DNA of 34,142 nucleotides from an uncultured archaeon (GTDB lineage Archaea; Thermoproteota; Nitrososphaeria; JACIWG01). The stretch covers positions 1 through 34,142 of the forward strand of contig CALHLD010000031.1 of NCBI GenBank assembly GCA_938034445.1, written 5' to 3'. Positions 1 through 8,131 of the stretch are shown here, piece after piece. The position numbers were made by a program, and so were the translations under genes. The notes below the pieces were generated by a model. That model was not told the origin of the DNA, made no database searches, and saw nothing but the letters and a program-made list of their open reading frames with translations. Each line of letters starts with the position of its first letter. Position 1 is the first letter of the stretch.

Positions 1-372
1 GATTTAACTATAGACCATCTCTTTCCTCGTTGTCTTAATGGGCCTGATGATGAAAAGAACATAGTTTTTGTTTGTAAGGAATGCAATTCCTCTAAGGGTG
101 CAAGAAGGCTTTACGAGTTCTGGACTATGAAAAATGGGTTAGAGGGTGCGAAGTATGGTGTGCCAAGAATTGCTGAAGGTAAATATCTTAAATTTGTTTA
201 TGAAGTTTTAGAGGAAAATGGTTTACTCGACCTCGATATTAATGAGATTAGAAAACGTTTTTGTCCAGAATGTGATTTAAGTTTCTTATGTGTTAGAGAG
301 AATAGTGTTGGTAAGCTTTCACCACTTTGTTTAGATTTTATTGTTACCTTATGTATTAGGAGGGTAAAATGA
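1..372 (+). CDS. HNH endonuclease, 3' part (start lies before the window)
   Basis: The reading frame is open from the first base and gives 123 residues. Residues 4-33 carry the HNH signature: IDH with His6, Asn20 in a DDEKN turn, then CKECNSSKG with Cys25, Cys28 and Asn29. This is the beta-beta-alpha-metal nuclease core that cuts DNA with a divalent ion. About 45 residues later there is a second cysteine group, Cys88, Cys91, Cys97 and Cys110 (CPEC...C...C), which could hold a zinc ion or an Fe-S cluster; that tail is not a standard part of the HNH fold. The first ATG in frame, at 127, lies after the catalytic core, so it is not the true start. A stop at 370-372 ends the gene. The biological role (restriction, mobile element or repair) cannot be told without the missing 5' part. 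Confidence 0.8.
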   Translation, partial: DLTIDHLFPRCLNGPDDEKNIVFVCKECNSSKGARRLYEFWTMKNGLEGAKYGVPRIAEGKYLKFVYEVLEENGLLDLDINEIRKRFCPECDLSFLCVRENSVGKLSPLCLDFIVTLCIRRVK

Positions 373-514
373 GATGAATCTATTTATTCCTATTAAAGTA
401 TCTTAAATTATTATTTCACTCTAATTTTCGAATACCTATTTTTATCGAAGAGGCCTCATTTTATTTTATCTCTAGATAATTTATTTTTGTTGGAATTATT
501 TTTTAGAAGTATGT

Positions 515-847
515 TTAGCCAAGTTTAATCATTATATTGTTCCCTTCAACTTTCACCTCATATACTGTTGTATCGTTTGCTTTTGCTTTAATAAAGCCTA
601 TTTTTGGTCCTGAAATGTTTTTTCCTGTGACTACATCAAATTTTGCTCCATGCAGTGGACATGTAACTGTATTGTTCTCTAGTTTCCCTTTTGAAAGGTC
701 TCCTCCTTTATGTGTGCATCTGTTTCCTATTGCATAATATTTTCCCTCTATGTTCACTATCAGAATTTCTTTGTCAACTACTTTTACGCTCCTCATTTTT
801 CCTGCTGGAATTTCTGATGTTTCAGCAACTTTTATGAATTCTTCCAT
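515..847 (-). CDS. Rieske-type [2Fe-2S] ferredoxin
   Basis: A 110-residue soluble protein with both halves of the Rieske cluster site: Cys44-Thr-His46 in GNRCTHKGGDL and Cys63-Pro-Leu-His66 in TCPLHGAKFD. Two cysteines and two histidines bind a [2Fe-2S] cluster. The length matches stand-alone Rieske ferredoxins of the NirD/BphF type rather than the membrane-bound bc1 protein, and no membrane segment is present. It probably carries electrons in the cytoplasm to an oxygenase or reductase, but no partner enzyme lies next to it. The start at 847 is an ATG with a TATA box about 38 bp upstream, giving a leader of about 10 nt. It is transcribed alone. Confidence 0.93.
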   Translation of the reverse strand: MEEFIKVAETSEIPAGKMRSVKVVDKEILIVNIEGKYYAIGNRCTHKGGDLSKGKLENNTVTCPLHGAKFDVVTGKNISGPKIGFIKAKANDTTVYEVKVEGNNIMIKLG

Positions 848-880
848 TTATCATCTATATTAGATTTGATTTTTTCTTAC

Positions 881-890
881 TATAAACTTT
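881..890 (-). promoter_or_regulatory. TATA box of the Rieske ferredoxin gene
   Basis: On the minus strand the sequence reads AAAGTTTATA. It lies about 38 bp before the ATG at 847, which places transcription start near 858 and gives a short leader. Confidence 0.5.
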
Positions 891-1098
891 TCTATTTTTT
901 AACTTATTTTATGCTTTAGCCCGTTCATAAGTTTTAAAAATTTTATTGGTTATAGAATTTTTATGTTTTTGAACTCACCTAATTATAGAAGGTGTTTATC
1001 GCCTGATATGATTGTGCCAGCTTTTACTGTGAGGGTGCCAATCTAAGAGAAATATTATTGATTATATCGGTAAAATTTAATAAAAATTTACCGATAAA

Positions 1099-1107
1099 GT
1101 TTATAAG
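1099..1107 (+). promoter_or_regulatory. TATA box setting a leaderless start for the ATPase
   Basis: GTTTATAAG is centred 27 bp before the ATG at 1130. It supports 1130 as the true start and a leaderless mRNA. A longer reading frame from a TTG at 1058 would put the promoter inside the gene. Confidence 0.6.
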
Positions 1108-1129
1108 TTTTGGATTACTTGCTTGGTAT

Positions 1130-2431
1130 ATGGTAGACGAAAGTCTTGTCTTTGGGGCTTTAGTTGACTGGAATTTATGGGGTAATTTTAGGAAAGAGGT
1201 AAGGAGTAGAGAATGTGATGTAAAGTTGCCTACCCGTAACCTTATACTTACGATAAAAGGTGTTAGGAGGTGTGGGAAGTCTTTTCTATCCTATTTGCTT
1301 GCAAAAAATTTTAGTGCAAATGAAACACTTTTCCTTAATTTTGAGGATCCGCGATTAACGAATTTGTCCTCTGATGACATTTTAAGGGTGGTGGAGGTTT
1401 ATCAGAGAAAGGTGAATCCCTCTTTGCCTAGGCTGATTGTATTGGATGAGGTGCAGAATGTTGGTGGTTGGGAAAATGTTGCTAGACTCTTTGTTGATGC
1501 AAAAGACGTTAAGGTTATTGCCACAGGATCTTCTTCCAAACTAATGAGTGAAGAGTATGCTACAGTGTTGACTGGAAGGCATATCGATGTTGAAATATTT
1601 CCATTAAGTTTCAGGGAAATTTTATCATGGAATAGTATAGGATTGTCTGAAGTTGAAGTCTATAAGAGTATGCCAAAAGTGTTGTATTTGTTTGAAGAAT
1701 ATCTGAATTATGGAGGTTTTCCTGAAATAGTCCTATCGGGGGATAAGGGAGAGAAAGTCGATTTATTAAGGAATTATTTTAGTGATATTATAGTTAAGGA
1801 TATAGTTAGAAGGTTTAGAGTTAGAGAAATTGAGAAGATTGAAAACTTAGCCAGGATTTATTTAACTAACATTTCAACCTTACAATCTTTCAACAAGTTA
1901 AAGGGCATTATTAGGTTATCGTTGGATTCTGTTGAAAGGTTTTCAAGATATATGGAGACTGCAAGGCTATTCCTTTTTTTGCCAAAATTTTCTTCTTCAC
2001 TTGCACAGCAGATACTCGCTCCGAAAAAGGTTTACTGTATTGATAACGGTTTCTTTAGTGCTTTAGGTTTTAAGGTTTCAGAAAATTTTGGTAAGTTGAT
2101 GGAAAACCTTGTTGCGATAGAGCTATTTAGAAGGAAAAATTATTGGTTTAAAAATTTAGAAATATTTTACTGGAGGGATTACCAGCAGAGGGAAGTTGAT
2201 TTTGTTGTAAAAGAGGGCAATTATGTCAAACAATTGATTCAAGTAACATACGCTTCAGGTAAAGATGAAGTTGAAAGGAGGGAGGTTGAGAGCTTAAAAA
2301 AGGCTTCTAACGAGCTAGGGTGCAAAAACCTGATGATAATAACTTGGACCTATGAAGACATTTTTCTATTTGATGATAAAACTATTGTGTTTAAACCATT
2401 ATGGAAATGGCTTCTGCAAAAGGAATTATGA
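1130..2431 (+). CDS. AAA_14/DUF4143-family ATPase
   Basis: A 433-residue protein from the ATG at 1130. After a short N-terminal tail comes a P-loop NTPase domain: Walker A in GVRRCGKS, Walker B in LIVLDEVQN, and a sensor region ATGSSS followed by LTGR, the usual order in AAA_14 proteins. The C-terminal third matches DUF4143, with FYWRD...REVDFVV...LIQVTY, a layout like a PD-(D/E)XK nuclease fold with acidic and glutamine positions. Such proteins are common in archaea and bacteria, often in several copies. Their role is mostly unknown, with links to defence or toxin-like behaviour suggested by their spread. It has its own promoter and stands alone. The family call is firm; the function is open. 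Confidence 0.88.
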   Translation: MVDESLVFGALVDWNLWGNFRKEVRSRECDVKLPTRNLILTIKGVRRCGKSFLSYLLAKNFSANETLFLNFEDPRLTNLSSDDILRVVEVYQRKVNPSLPRLIVLDEVQNVGGWENVARLFVDAKDVKVIATGSSSKLMSEEYATVLTGRHIDVEIFPLSFREILSWNSIGLSEVEVYKSMPKVLYLFEEYLNYGGFPEIVLSGDKGEKVDLLRNYFSDIIVKDIVRRFRVREIEKIENLARIYLTNISTLQSFNKLKGIIRLSLDSVERFSRYMETARLFLFLPKFSSSLAQQILAPKKVYCIDNGFFSALGFKVSENFGKLMENLVAIELFRRKNYWFKNLEIFYWRDYQQREVDFVVKEGNYVKQLIQVTYASGKDEVERREVESLKKASNELGCKNLMIITWTYEDIFLFDDKTIVFKPLWKWLLQKEL

Positions 2432-2440
2432 GTCGAATCC

Positions 2441-2460
2441 CATTTAAAATTTTTTAAATG
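2441..2460 (+). terminator. AT-rich palindrome after the ATPase gene
   Basis: CATTTAAAA and TTTTAAATG form a 9-bp inverted repeat separated by two bases, 10 bp after the ATPase stop codon, and followed by a T-rich stretch. It may end the ATPase transcript. Archaeal terminators rely mainly on T-tracts, so the role is only suggested. Confidence 0.35.
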
Positions 2461-2551
2461 TTTCTTCATTCTTGTAAACTAGCAAATGGTGGAGTTTCAA
2501 GGAAATCAATTTTTTATCAAAATTTTTTGAGCAAATAACAATTCTAGTTTA

Positions 2552-3721
2552 CTAGTATTCTTTCTGTGGGTTTAGTAGTGTGAAGAATATTTTTACGCTT
2601 TCAATGTTTTCTTTGCTTCCTGTTATCTTCTCTAATACCCTTCCTTCAACTTCTGAAACGAATTCTCCTGTAAACTTTTGTGACACGCTTACTAGGTTGT
2701 CTACTAGGTCGAGGCATAGTGGGAGGTTTGTTGCCTCGTTGAAGAAGTTCTTTTGTCCAAGAAACTTTAGAAGTTTTTCTAAGCTTATTGATGATGGATA
2801 CTCTATTTCTGCTGGAGGAATGTGATCGTATGCTCTAACCTGCACTCTTCTCATTTCATCCAATATCTTCTTATCGTATCCTAGTATCTCGAAAGGCCTA
2901 TATGTTTTATCGAGAACTTCAACTTTTACTTTCTCAATATCTGTTTCTGGTGTAATAAGTGATGCAAGCATTGTGTAAAATTGTACTGGCTTATCACCTA
3001 AAAGTTCCTGGTAGCTGAAGTATGTGTTTTCGGGCATCATTGTTGAAAGGAGATGCTTGTCTATTATTGTCGTGAATGGTGTCCTTTTATCTTTTTGAGC
3101 AAGATATCCTCCTATTGCCCTAGTATGGCTTCTCTTTATCACTCCAACAGCTTTACCACTCTTCCTTAACTCTTCTGTTAGGTTAAAGGTTTCGTCTACA
3201 ATCTTGTCTTCTTCTGGACCATGTAGTCCAGACTTTCTCATCCTTTCAACCGGTATGAGGAAACTGTAGAAGCTTCCGTCCAAAATTAGGAGGTCACATT
3301 TGTCTAATGCTTCTAAAGCAAGTTTTCTCTCTAAGTATGTCGTTAATAGGCTGAAAAAGTATTTGCTCTTATCTTGGGAGAAAGCCTGTTTTCTCTTAAA
3401 AGTTCCAACCCTATAAAGTTCCCCCCTCTTCTCTATTCCCTTCAAAAGTATTAGTCCTGTAGCAAATACTCCATATCTTACACCTAAACGTTCGCTTAAG
3501 TTTGCACTTCTTGAACTGTCTACTGCTGCGACATCATATGTTTCATCATGTAATGTTAGAGAATGTATATGAGGTATTATTGTGTTTTTAACTTCCTTAA
3601 CCTTAGAAACAAACTCTTCTATAGCCTTAGCAAGTTTAATCGCCTCTTCTTCAGCACATTGGAAAAACTGGTGCTGTATGTCTGGCGGAAACTTTAGCCA
3701 ATCAACATACTCTTCATGCAT
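2552..3721 (-). CDS. nurA: NurA 5'-3' nuclease
   Basis: A 389-residue NurA-family nuclease. From the ATG at 3721 the catalytic carboxylates appear in the usual order: Asp68 in VAAVDSSRS, Asp148 in LLILDGSFYS, a lysine/arginine-rich strand VGVIKRS near 196, and Asp221 in TIIDKHLLS. NurA is a manganese-dependent nuclease that works with the HerA translocase to resect DNA ends for recombination. Here the start overlaps the herA stop, so translation is coupled. A TTG at 3730 would add three residues. Mre11 and Rad50, often in the same operon in thermophilic archaea, are not next to it. The family and pairing are secure. Confidence 0.93.
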   Translation of the reverse strand: MHEEYVDWLKFPPDIQHQFFQCAEEEAIKLAKAIEEFVSKVKEVKNTIIPHIHSLTLHDETYDVAAVDSSRSANLSERLGVRYGVFATGLILLKGIEKRGELYRVGTFKRKQAFSQDKSKYFFSLLTTYLERKLALEALDKCDLLILDGSFYSFLIPVERMRKSGLHGPEEDKIVDETFNLTEELRKSGKAVGVIKRSHTRAIGGYLAQKDKRTPFTTIIDKHLLSTMMPENTYFSYQELLGDKPVQFYTMLASLITPETDIEKVKVEVLDKTYRPFEILGYDKKILDEMRRVQVRAYDHIPPAEIEYPSSISLEKLLKFLGQKNFFNEATNLPLCLDLVDNLVSVSQKFTGEFVSEVEGRVLEKITGSKENIESVKIFFTLLNPQKEY

Positions 3722-5210
3722 GTGATTCAACCTTGTATGTTATAAGTAATGGTATTGGTGAAGGATTCATTAGGCCAGTAAAATAGAATCTTCCAGGCTT
3801 AAGTTGAAGAAGCTGGTCCGCTGTTATACCATATGGCGCCAACCACTCTAATGCTCCACCCTCTCCTGAAGCATCAAGTGGATGTATTCTTCCAAAAAAG
3901 TTCGATGTCAAATTCCTTCTTACTGCTGCATTTATACCAATCTCACCCTTAACACCCTGTGAAATTAGTGTTAGATTAAACATCCTCTTTCTCCCCAAGG
4001 CAGCAAGATTCTTTATCATCTCTGTTGTATCCTCCTGTATTCCCTTTGGGGACCATGGTGCATACTGTGGTGCCTCATCAATTATTAGGGAAAGGTTAAG
4101 GTTTGTGCCGTTCTCCATTAGACCGTATAGATAATTTGATAGAGACAAGAAGAATCCAAGCTTCCCCTCACTTAAAGCGCTGCTCATGTCAATAACAATC
4201 AACTTTTTTTCATTCAGTCTTTGATATATTTCTTCAACTGAAATTGTTCCCATTAGTGGGAGTAAATCTTCAGGTTTTAATCTTCTAAAAACTCTTCTAG
4301 TAGCCCTTAATGCTGATTGCCTACTTCGTGTTTCTAACGAGTTAGCCACATTTTCCACATGTCTCCTTATCATCTTATATAGGATTTCTTCAGGATTACC
4401 TCCTTCTTTTGCTGCCTCTTTAGCATTCTCAACCTTACCAGTCCATCCTTCAATAAATTCATCGAATGCATCCTCTACATTATTGTTTCCTGCAAAGTCA
4501 TGGGTTTTGTCTTCGAAATAGCTTAGCACTGATTCTTCGTCCATTGCAATATCATTAATCCTAACAACTTCTATTTCATCAGAATTTCGATAGTACGGTG
4601 CATAGTCTGTTCCACTCCAGTCTAGGACTATAATCTTGTAACCTGCAGAAATATACAGTGGTACTAGAATATGTCTTGTAAACCATGATTTTCCACTACC
4701 TGTGGTACCGTAAACTCCAACATGATATGGTATAAAATTCTTAACCACAGGCACCTTCCAACTCTCATGCCTATCAATATACGCTTGAGTCCAAATTACA
4801 TCCAATCCTCTAACAATCCACTCCATAGGATTATCTTCATCCTCAAGAATATAGACTGGAGCCCTAGGCTGTATTATGAGCCTATTCTGGTCAAGTCCCT
4901 CTTCAGTAACTACACCAATAGGTTTGATCGCAAAAGAATATACTTCTCTTGCTCCAGAAGGCTCCCCTCCAAGCTTCATGTATGCAACATCAGGCCTATA
5001 AGATGATGCACTAAGAAACTCATTCTTACCCAAACCTTCCCTTAACACTCCAAGAATTCTGCTCACACTTCCTTCAACAGAATTTTCTATAAGTACAAGC
5101 TCTTCCGCGGCAACCTTCTTCTCAAAATCCTTCATCAAAATAAGCCTTGCAGAAGACTCTGTTGAACCATCAGCAACTCTGCCAACCAGCCTCAATTTTT
5201 TAACCTCCAC
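3714..5210 (-). CDS. herA: HerA DNA translocase/helicase
   Basis: A 498-residue HerA-family ATPase. An N-terminal beta-barrel (HAS-like) region occupies roughly residues 1-140. The RecA-like motor then shows Walker A GTTGSGKS at 168-175 and Walker B LSLIIDEA at 373-380, where Asp378 and Glu379 coordinate magnesium and water, plus GRKR and ISQ motifs at 407-418. HerA forms a hexameric ring that pumps DNA into or past NurA during end resection. The start is a GTG at 5210 with a TATA box centred about 25 bp upstream, so the message is probably leaderless. The next gene, nurA, overlaps its end by 8 bases. Confidence 0.94.
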   Translation of the reverse strand: MEVKKLRLVGRVADGSTESSARLILMKDFEKKVAAEELVLIENSVEGSVSRILGVLREGLGKNEFLSASSYRPDVAYMKLGGEPSGAREVYSFAIKPIGVVTEEGLDQNRLIIQPRAPVYILEDEDNPMEWIVRGLDVIWTQAYIDRHESWKVPVVKNFIPYHVGVYGTTGSGKSWFTRHILVPLYISAGYKIIVLDWSGTDYAPYYRNSDEIEVVRINDIAMDEESVLSYFEDKTHDFAGNNNVEDAFDEFIEGWTGKVENAKEAAKEGGNPEEILYKMIRRHVENVANSLETRSRQSALRATRRVFRRLKPEDLLPLMGTISVEEIYQRLNEKKLIVIDMSSALSEGKLGFFLSLSNYLYGLMENGTNLNLSLIIDEAPQYAPWSPKGIQEDTTEMIKNLAALGRKRMFNLTLISQGVKGEIGINAAVRRNLTSNFFGRIHPLDASGEGGALEWLAPYGITADQLLQLKPGRFYFTGLMNPSPIPLLITYKVESHA

Positions 5211-5228
5211 CTCTTTTAACCATAGACT

Positions 5229-5239
5229 AATATATAAGC
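5229..5239 (-). promoter_or_regulatory. TATA box of the herA-nurA operon
   Basis: The minus strand reads GCTTATATATT, centred about 25 bp before the GTG start of herA. The rest of 5240-5490 shows no convincing gene or folded RNA. Confidence 0.55.
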
Positions 5240-5490
5240 AATCTTATGTAATCCAATGACAATGTTAAGGAAAAGAGTCAGCATATGAAGTGTTATTGTA
5301 TTAGAAAGCTCTTTTTTAACATACACAAGCAAACTTTTTTCTTCAAATCATACATGTTTTTTAGATAGAAGAACTCCGACTAATCTTTAGGATGATATTG
5401 GATCAGTTATTTGGGCTATTTTTGCACACCCCTTTTTTATATTTGCAAATAAATTACTTTTCTATTTATGTATATTATGTAAAGTTTCTA

Positions 5491-6303
5491 TCACATTTTT
5501 TCTATCTTTGAAAGTAGTTTTCTCATACCTTCTCCCTTATCTTTCCACCATTCAAACAATATTGAAACATCTGTTCCAATACAGAAGTCTTTCACACCCA
5601 TGTTTATGTATTCGCTAGCATTGTCTAGGCTGTCAAGTTCTACTCTTGGCCTCTTATCCATTTTCAATGCTGTCTTTATCACCTTCAATTCTACCTCCTT
5701 AACTTTCGGATGATTAAGTCCCCACGGTGTTCCAGGCTCACCTGATAATCCTATGCTTAAGCTATAGTCCCATGGACCAAACTGTATCATATCAACACCT
5801 TCAACAGACAGTATTTCCTCCAAATGTTCAACAGCACTCTTTTTCTCAATCATAAAAGCTATAACAGCATCATCACATGTCCTCCTATAGTCTGAAGGCG
5901 AAGACTTCGCAAACACATACTCTACACTTCTGAACATACCCATCCCCATTAAACCCTTCGGCTCCGCTCTCACAGCCTTTATAGCCTGCTCTGCATCTTC
6001 TACTGTTCTGATGTCCGCGAAAAGAAAGTTCTGTATTCCTGCAGCTAAAGCCCTTTCCGCAATAAAAGTTCTAGGTTCCTGATCAACTTTAATCATTGAC
6101 GAAATTCCAGCTAACTCTGCAGCCTTTGCAACATTATCAAAGTCATGTAAATCCCAGGGAGTGTACGTGCTAAGAAATTCGATGTAATCAAATAAACCAG
6201 TATAGCCAACAAGTTCTATCACACCCGTCCATGTGCTCATAATATGTGTTCCCAAGGTCGGTTTATCTTTTCTAATTAATTCTCTAAGTCTATTTTTTCT
6301 CAT
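5491..6303 (-). CDS. HpcH/HpaI-family aldolase-like protein with changed active site
   Basis: A 270-residue TIM-barrel protein of the HpcH/HpaI (class II, pyruvate-type) aldolase family. Metal ligands are kept: Glu153 in MIEKKSAV and Asp179 in FGPWDYS, spaced 26 apart as in HpaI. Two other key residues differ. The DGEH stretch that holds the catalytic histidine in HpaI is here LSTYTPWD, with tyrosine at the matching position 47, and the substrate-binding arginine of the VRP strand is Lys72 in MIKVD. It may therefore act on a different substrate or by another base. It has its own TATA box and a probable leaderless ATG, so it is not simply the end of the transporter operon upstream, though both lie on the same strand. 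The alignment was made by eye. Confidence 0.85.
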   Translation of the reverse strand: MRKNRLRELIRKDKPTLGTHIMSTWTGVIELVGYTGLFDYIEFLSTYTPWDLHDFDNVAKAAELAGISSMIKVDQEPRTFIAERALAAGIQNFLFADIRTVEDAEQAIKAVRAEPKGLMGMGMFRSVEYVFAKSSPSDYRRTCDDAVIAFMIEKKSAVEHLEEILSVEGVDMIQFGPWDYSLSIGLSGEPGTPWGLNHPKVKEVELKVIKTALKMDKRPRVELDSLDNASEYINMGVKDFCIGTDVSILFEWWKDKGEGMRKLLSKIEKM

Positions 6304-6320
6304 ACTAAGAATTCATCTTT

Positions 6321-6332
6321 TCAAATATATAG
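6321..6332 (-). promoter_or_regulatory. TATA box of the aldolase-like gene
   Basis: The minus strand reads CTATATATTTGA, centred about 24 bp before the ATG at 6303, as expected for a leaderless transcript. The remaining gap up to 6543 has no recognisable gene. Confidence 0.55.
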
Positions 6333-6543
6333 ATATTATGCCAACTACATTTTTCTACATCATCATAGGAGCTATCATTATATACTTTTTACATTTAAAC
6401 TGATATAGGTGGGAGGCTATCACATTTTAGTTTTATGTGTAGTTCACTAATTGTCTCTATTCCTAATAGATTGTCGATGGAATGAACAAAAGCCAGCATA
6501 CAATTCTCCAATTATTTCATATACTATTACTTTGTTTGAAAGT

Positions 6544-7263
6544 CTATGATACACTGCTTATTCCCAAATATAGTTTTCCTAATTCCGGATGTTCTAGTAG
6601 TTGTTTTGATTCGCCTTGAAATCTTACTCTTCCACTTACAAGTAGGTATACTATCTCTGATATTTCAAGGGCTTGTTTAACATTCTGTTCTACTAAAATA
6701 ATGGTTATGCCCGACTTGTTAAGTTCCTTAATCTTTTGAAAGACTTGATGAGCTAGTTTTGGTGACAGGTTAGCTGAGGGTTCATCAAACATCATAATTT
6801 TAGGGTTACTCATGAGTGACATTGCCATGGCCAACATTTGTCTTTCTCCTCCACTTAATGTTAGCACTTTTTTGTCTAATGGTATGTTCGCTATAGGAAA
6901 CATTTTAAGTATGTTCTCTACCCTCTCTTCTATCTCTTTTTTTGGTAGAAGATATCCTGCCATAATCATGTTTTCTTTTATTGTTAAATTTGGGAAAACG
7001 TTTCCTGTTTGAGGTAGATATGCCATGCCAAGTTTAACTTTCTCATACGGTTTTAGGTGTGTTATATCTTTTCCATTAAATTTTATTGTCCCATTATAGA
7101 TTGTTGTAAGGCCAAATATTGTCTTTAATAATGTTGACTTACCACTTCCATTAGGTCCAACTACTGCACATATTGACTTCTCTGGTACAGTTAAATTAAT
7201 GTCCGAGAGTACTGGTATCCTAGAATATCCCGCATTGAGGTTACTTATATTAAGGAGTGTCAT
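6544..7263 (-). CDS. livF: LivF-type ABC transporter ATP-binding protein
   Basis: A 239-residue ABC ATPase. Walker A is GPNGSGKS at 36-43, the Q-loop glutamine lies in YLPQTGN near 85, the signature is LSGGE at 136-140, and Walker B is IMMFDEP at 156-162 with catalytic Glu161. The switch position reads VEQN instead of the usual EH, which is characteristic of LivF subunits. It powers uptake together with LivG, on the inner face of the membrane. It is the last gene of the liv cluster, 55 bp after livG; a weak TATA-like stretch in that gap (about 7292-7302) could give extra expression. Confidence 0.92.
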   Translation of the reverse strand: MTLLNISNLNAGYSRIPVLSDINLTVPEKSICAVVGPNGSGKSTLLKTIFGLTTIYNGTIKFNGKDITHLKPYEKVKLGMAYLPQTGNVFPNLTIKENMIMAGYLLPKKEIEERVENILKMFPIANIPLDKKVLTLSGGERQMLAMAMSLMSNPKIMMFDEPSANLSPKLAHQVFQKIKELNKSGITIILVEQNVKQALEISEIVYLLVSGRVRFQGESKQLLEHPELGKLYLGISSVS

Positions 7264-7318
7264 TGTATCACGGTTAAAACGGATTCCAAGTATTTAAAAT
7301 TTGTTGTTAGACTAGATT

Positions 7319-8086
7319 TTAGGTTGGTAGAGGAGAAAGATATACTTCATATAATTCTTTCCGTTTTAAGACTTCCTCTGGTGAACCTTCACAAAGTATT
7401 TTACCATTTACCAGTACATAAATGTAGTCTACGTATTTTACTGCGATATCAAGTCTGTGTTCTACAATGATAAAGGTTTTTCCCATATTATTTCTTGCAT
7501 CTGTTATGTATGTAAAGATTTTATTAGCTAAAACAGGGTTTATGCTACCTACAGGTTCATCTAGAAGGCATAGTGTGGCGTCCGACATTAAAAGTTTACT
7601 ATATTCTAGAAGTTTAAGCTGTCCACCACTGAGTTCATTCGCTCTCTTATCGTGTTGTGAGTCAATTTCTAATGTTTTTAAGGTTTCAAGAAGTTTTTGT
7701 GTTGCCAGTGTTTCCTCCTCCAGCCACTTTTTCCTAAAGAGAGCGTTTGTAAGCTTCTCGCCTGGATTTTTTCTATAAAATATGAGTAGGTTCTCAGATA
7801 CTGATAGGCGGTTAAAAATTGCCGGTATCTGGAATGTTTTCAATATTCCCATATTAACTATCTCGTAAGGCTGTTTTCCTGTAATGTCCCTGCCATTGAA
7901 CCATATTTTCCCCTCATCAGGCTTATATATTCCTGCAATACAATTTAGTAAAGTTGTCTTCCCACTCCCATTTGGGCCTATTAATAGGGTAATGCTCTTT
8001 TCTGGAGCCTCGAGTGAAACGTTATCGACGGCTCTTAGGTTTCCAAATTTTTTAACAAGGTTTTCAACCTTAAGTATTACCCCCAT
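7319..8086 (-). CDS. livG: LivG-type ABC transporter ATP-binding protein
   Basis: A 255-residue ABC ATPase with Walker A GPNGSGKT at 37-44, signature LSGGQ at 152-156, Walker B LCLLDEP ending at 178, and the switch histidine His210 in VEHRLD. The sequence around FQIPAIFNRLSVSENL is typical of LivG. A GGTGA ribosome binding site lies five bases before the ATG. It forms the second ATPase of the importer with LivF, and follows the binding-protein gene by 45 bp. Confidence 0.92.
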   Translation of the reverse strand: MGVILKVENLVKKFGNLRAVDNVSLEAPEKSITLLIGPNGSGKTTLLNCIAGIYKPDEGKIWFNGRDITGKQPYEIVNMGILKTFQIPAIFNRLSVSENLLIFYRKNPGEKLTNALFRKKWLEEETLATQKLLETLKTLEIDSQHDKRANELSGGQLKLLEYSKLLMSDATLCLLDEPVGSINPVLANKIFTYITDARNNMGKTFIIVEHRLDIAVKYVDYIYVLVNGKILCEGSPEEVLKRKELYEVYLSPLPT

Positions 8087-8131
8087 TTTTTCACCTTCTC
8101 TTTTAAAGGTTTAAAAAAATGTGTGTGGGAA

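Noticed and set aside
963-1046. A 27-codon frame starting MFLNSPNYRR with an AT-rich stretch upstream, between the Rieske and ATPase genes.
   Set aside because: Too short, no family resemblance, and the TATA-like stretch is weak; could easily be chance in AT-rich DNA.
2431-2441. GAGTCGAATCCC after the ATPase stop, similar to a tRNA T-loop and so a possible integration-site remnant.
   Set aside because: No acceptor, D-arm or anticodon stem can be built around it.
6356-6370. ATGATGA on the minus strand, like a C box of a C/D guide RNA.
   Set aside because: No matching D box (CTGA) at a suitable distance and no second box pair.
5488-6428. The 12-base repeat CTATCACATTTT on both sides of the aldolase-like gene, like insertion-site duplications.
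   Set aside because: Exact 12-base repeats are expected many times by chance in 34 kb of AT-rich sequence, and no terminal inverted repeats or transposase are present.
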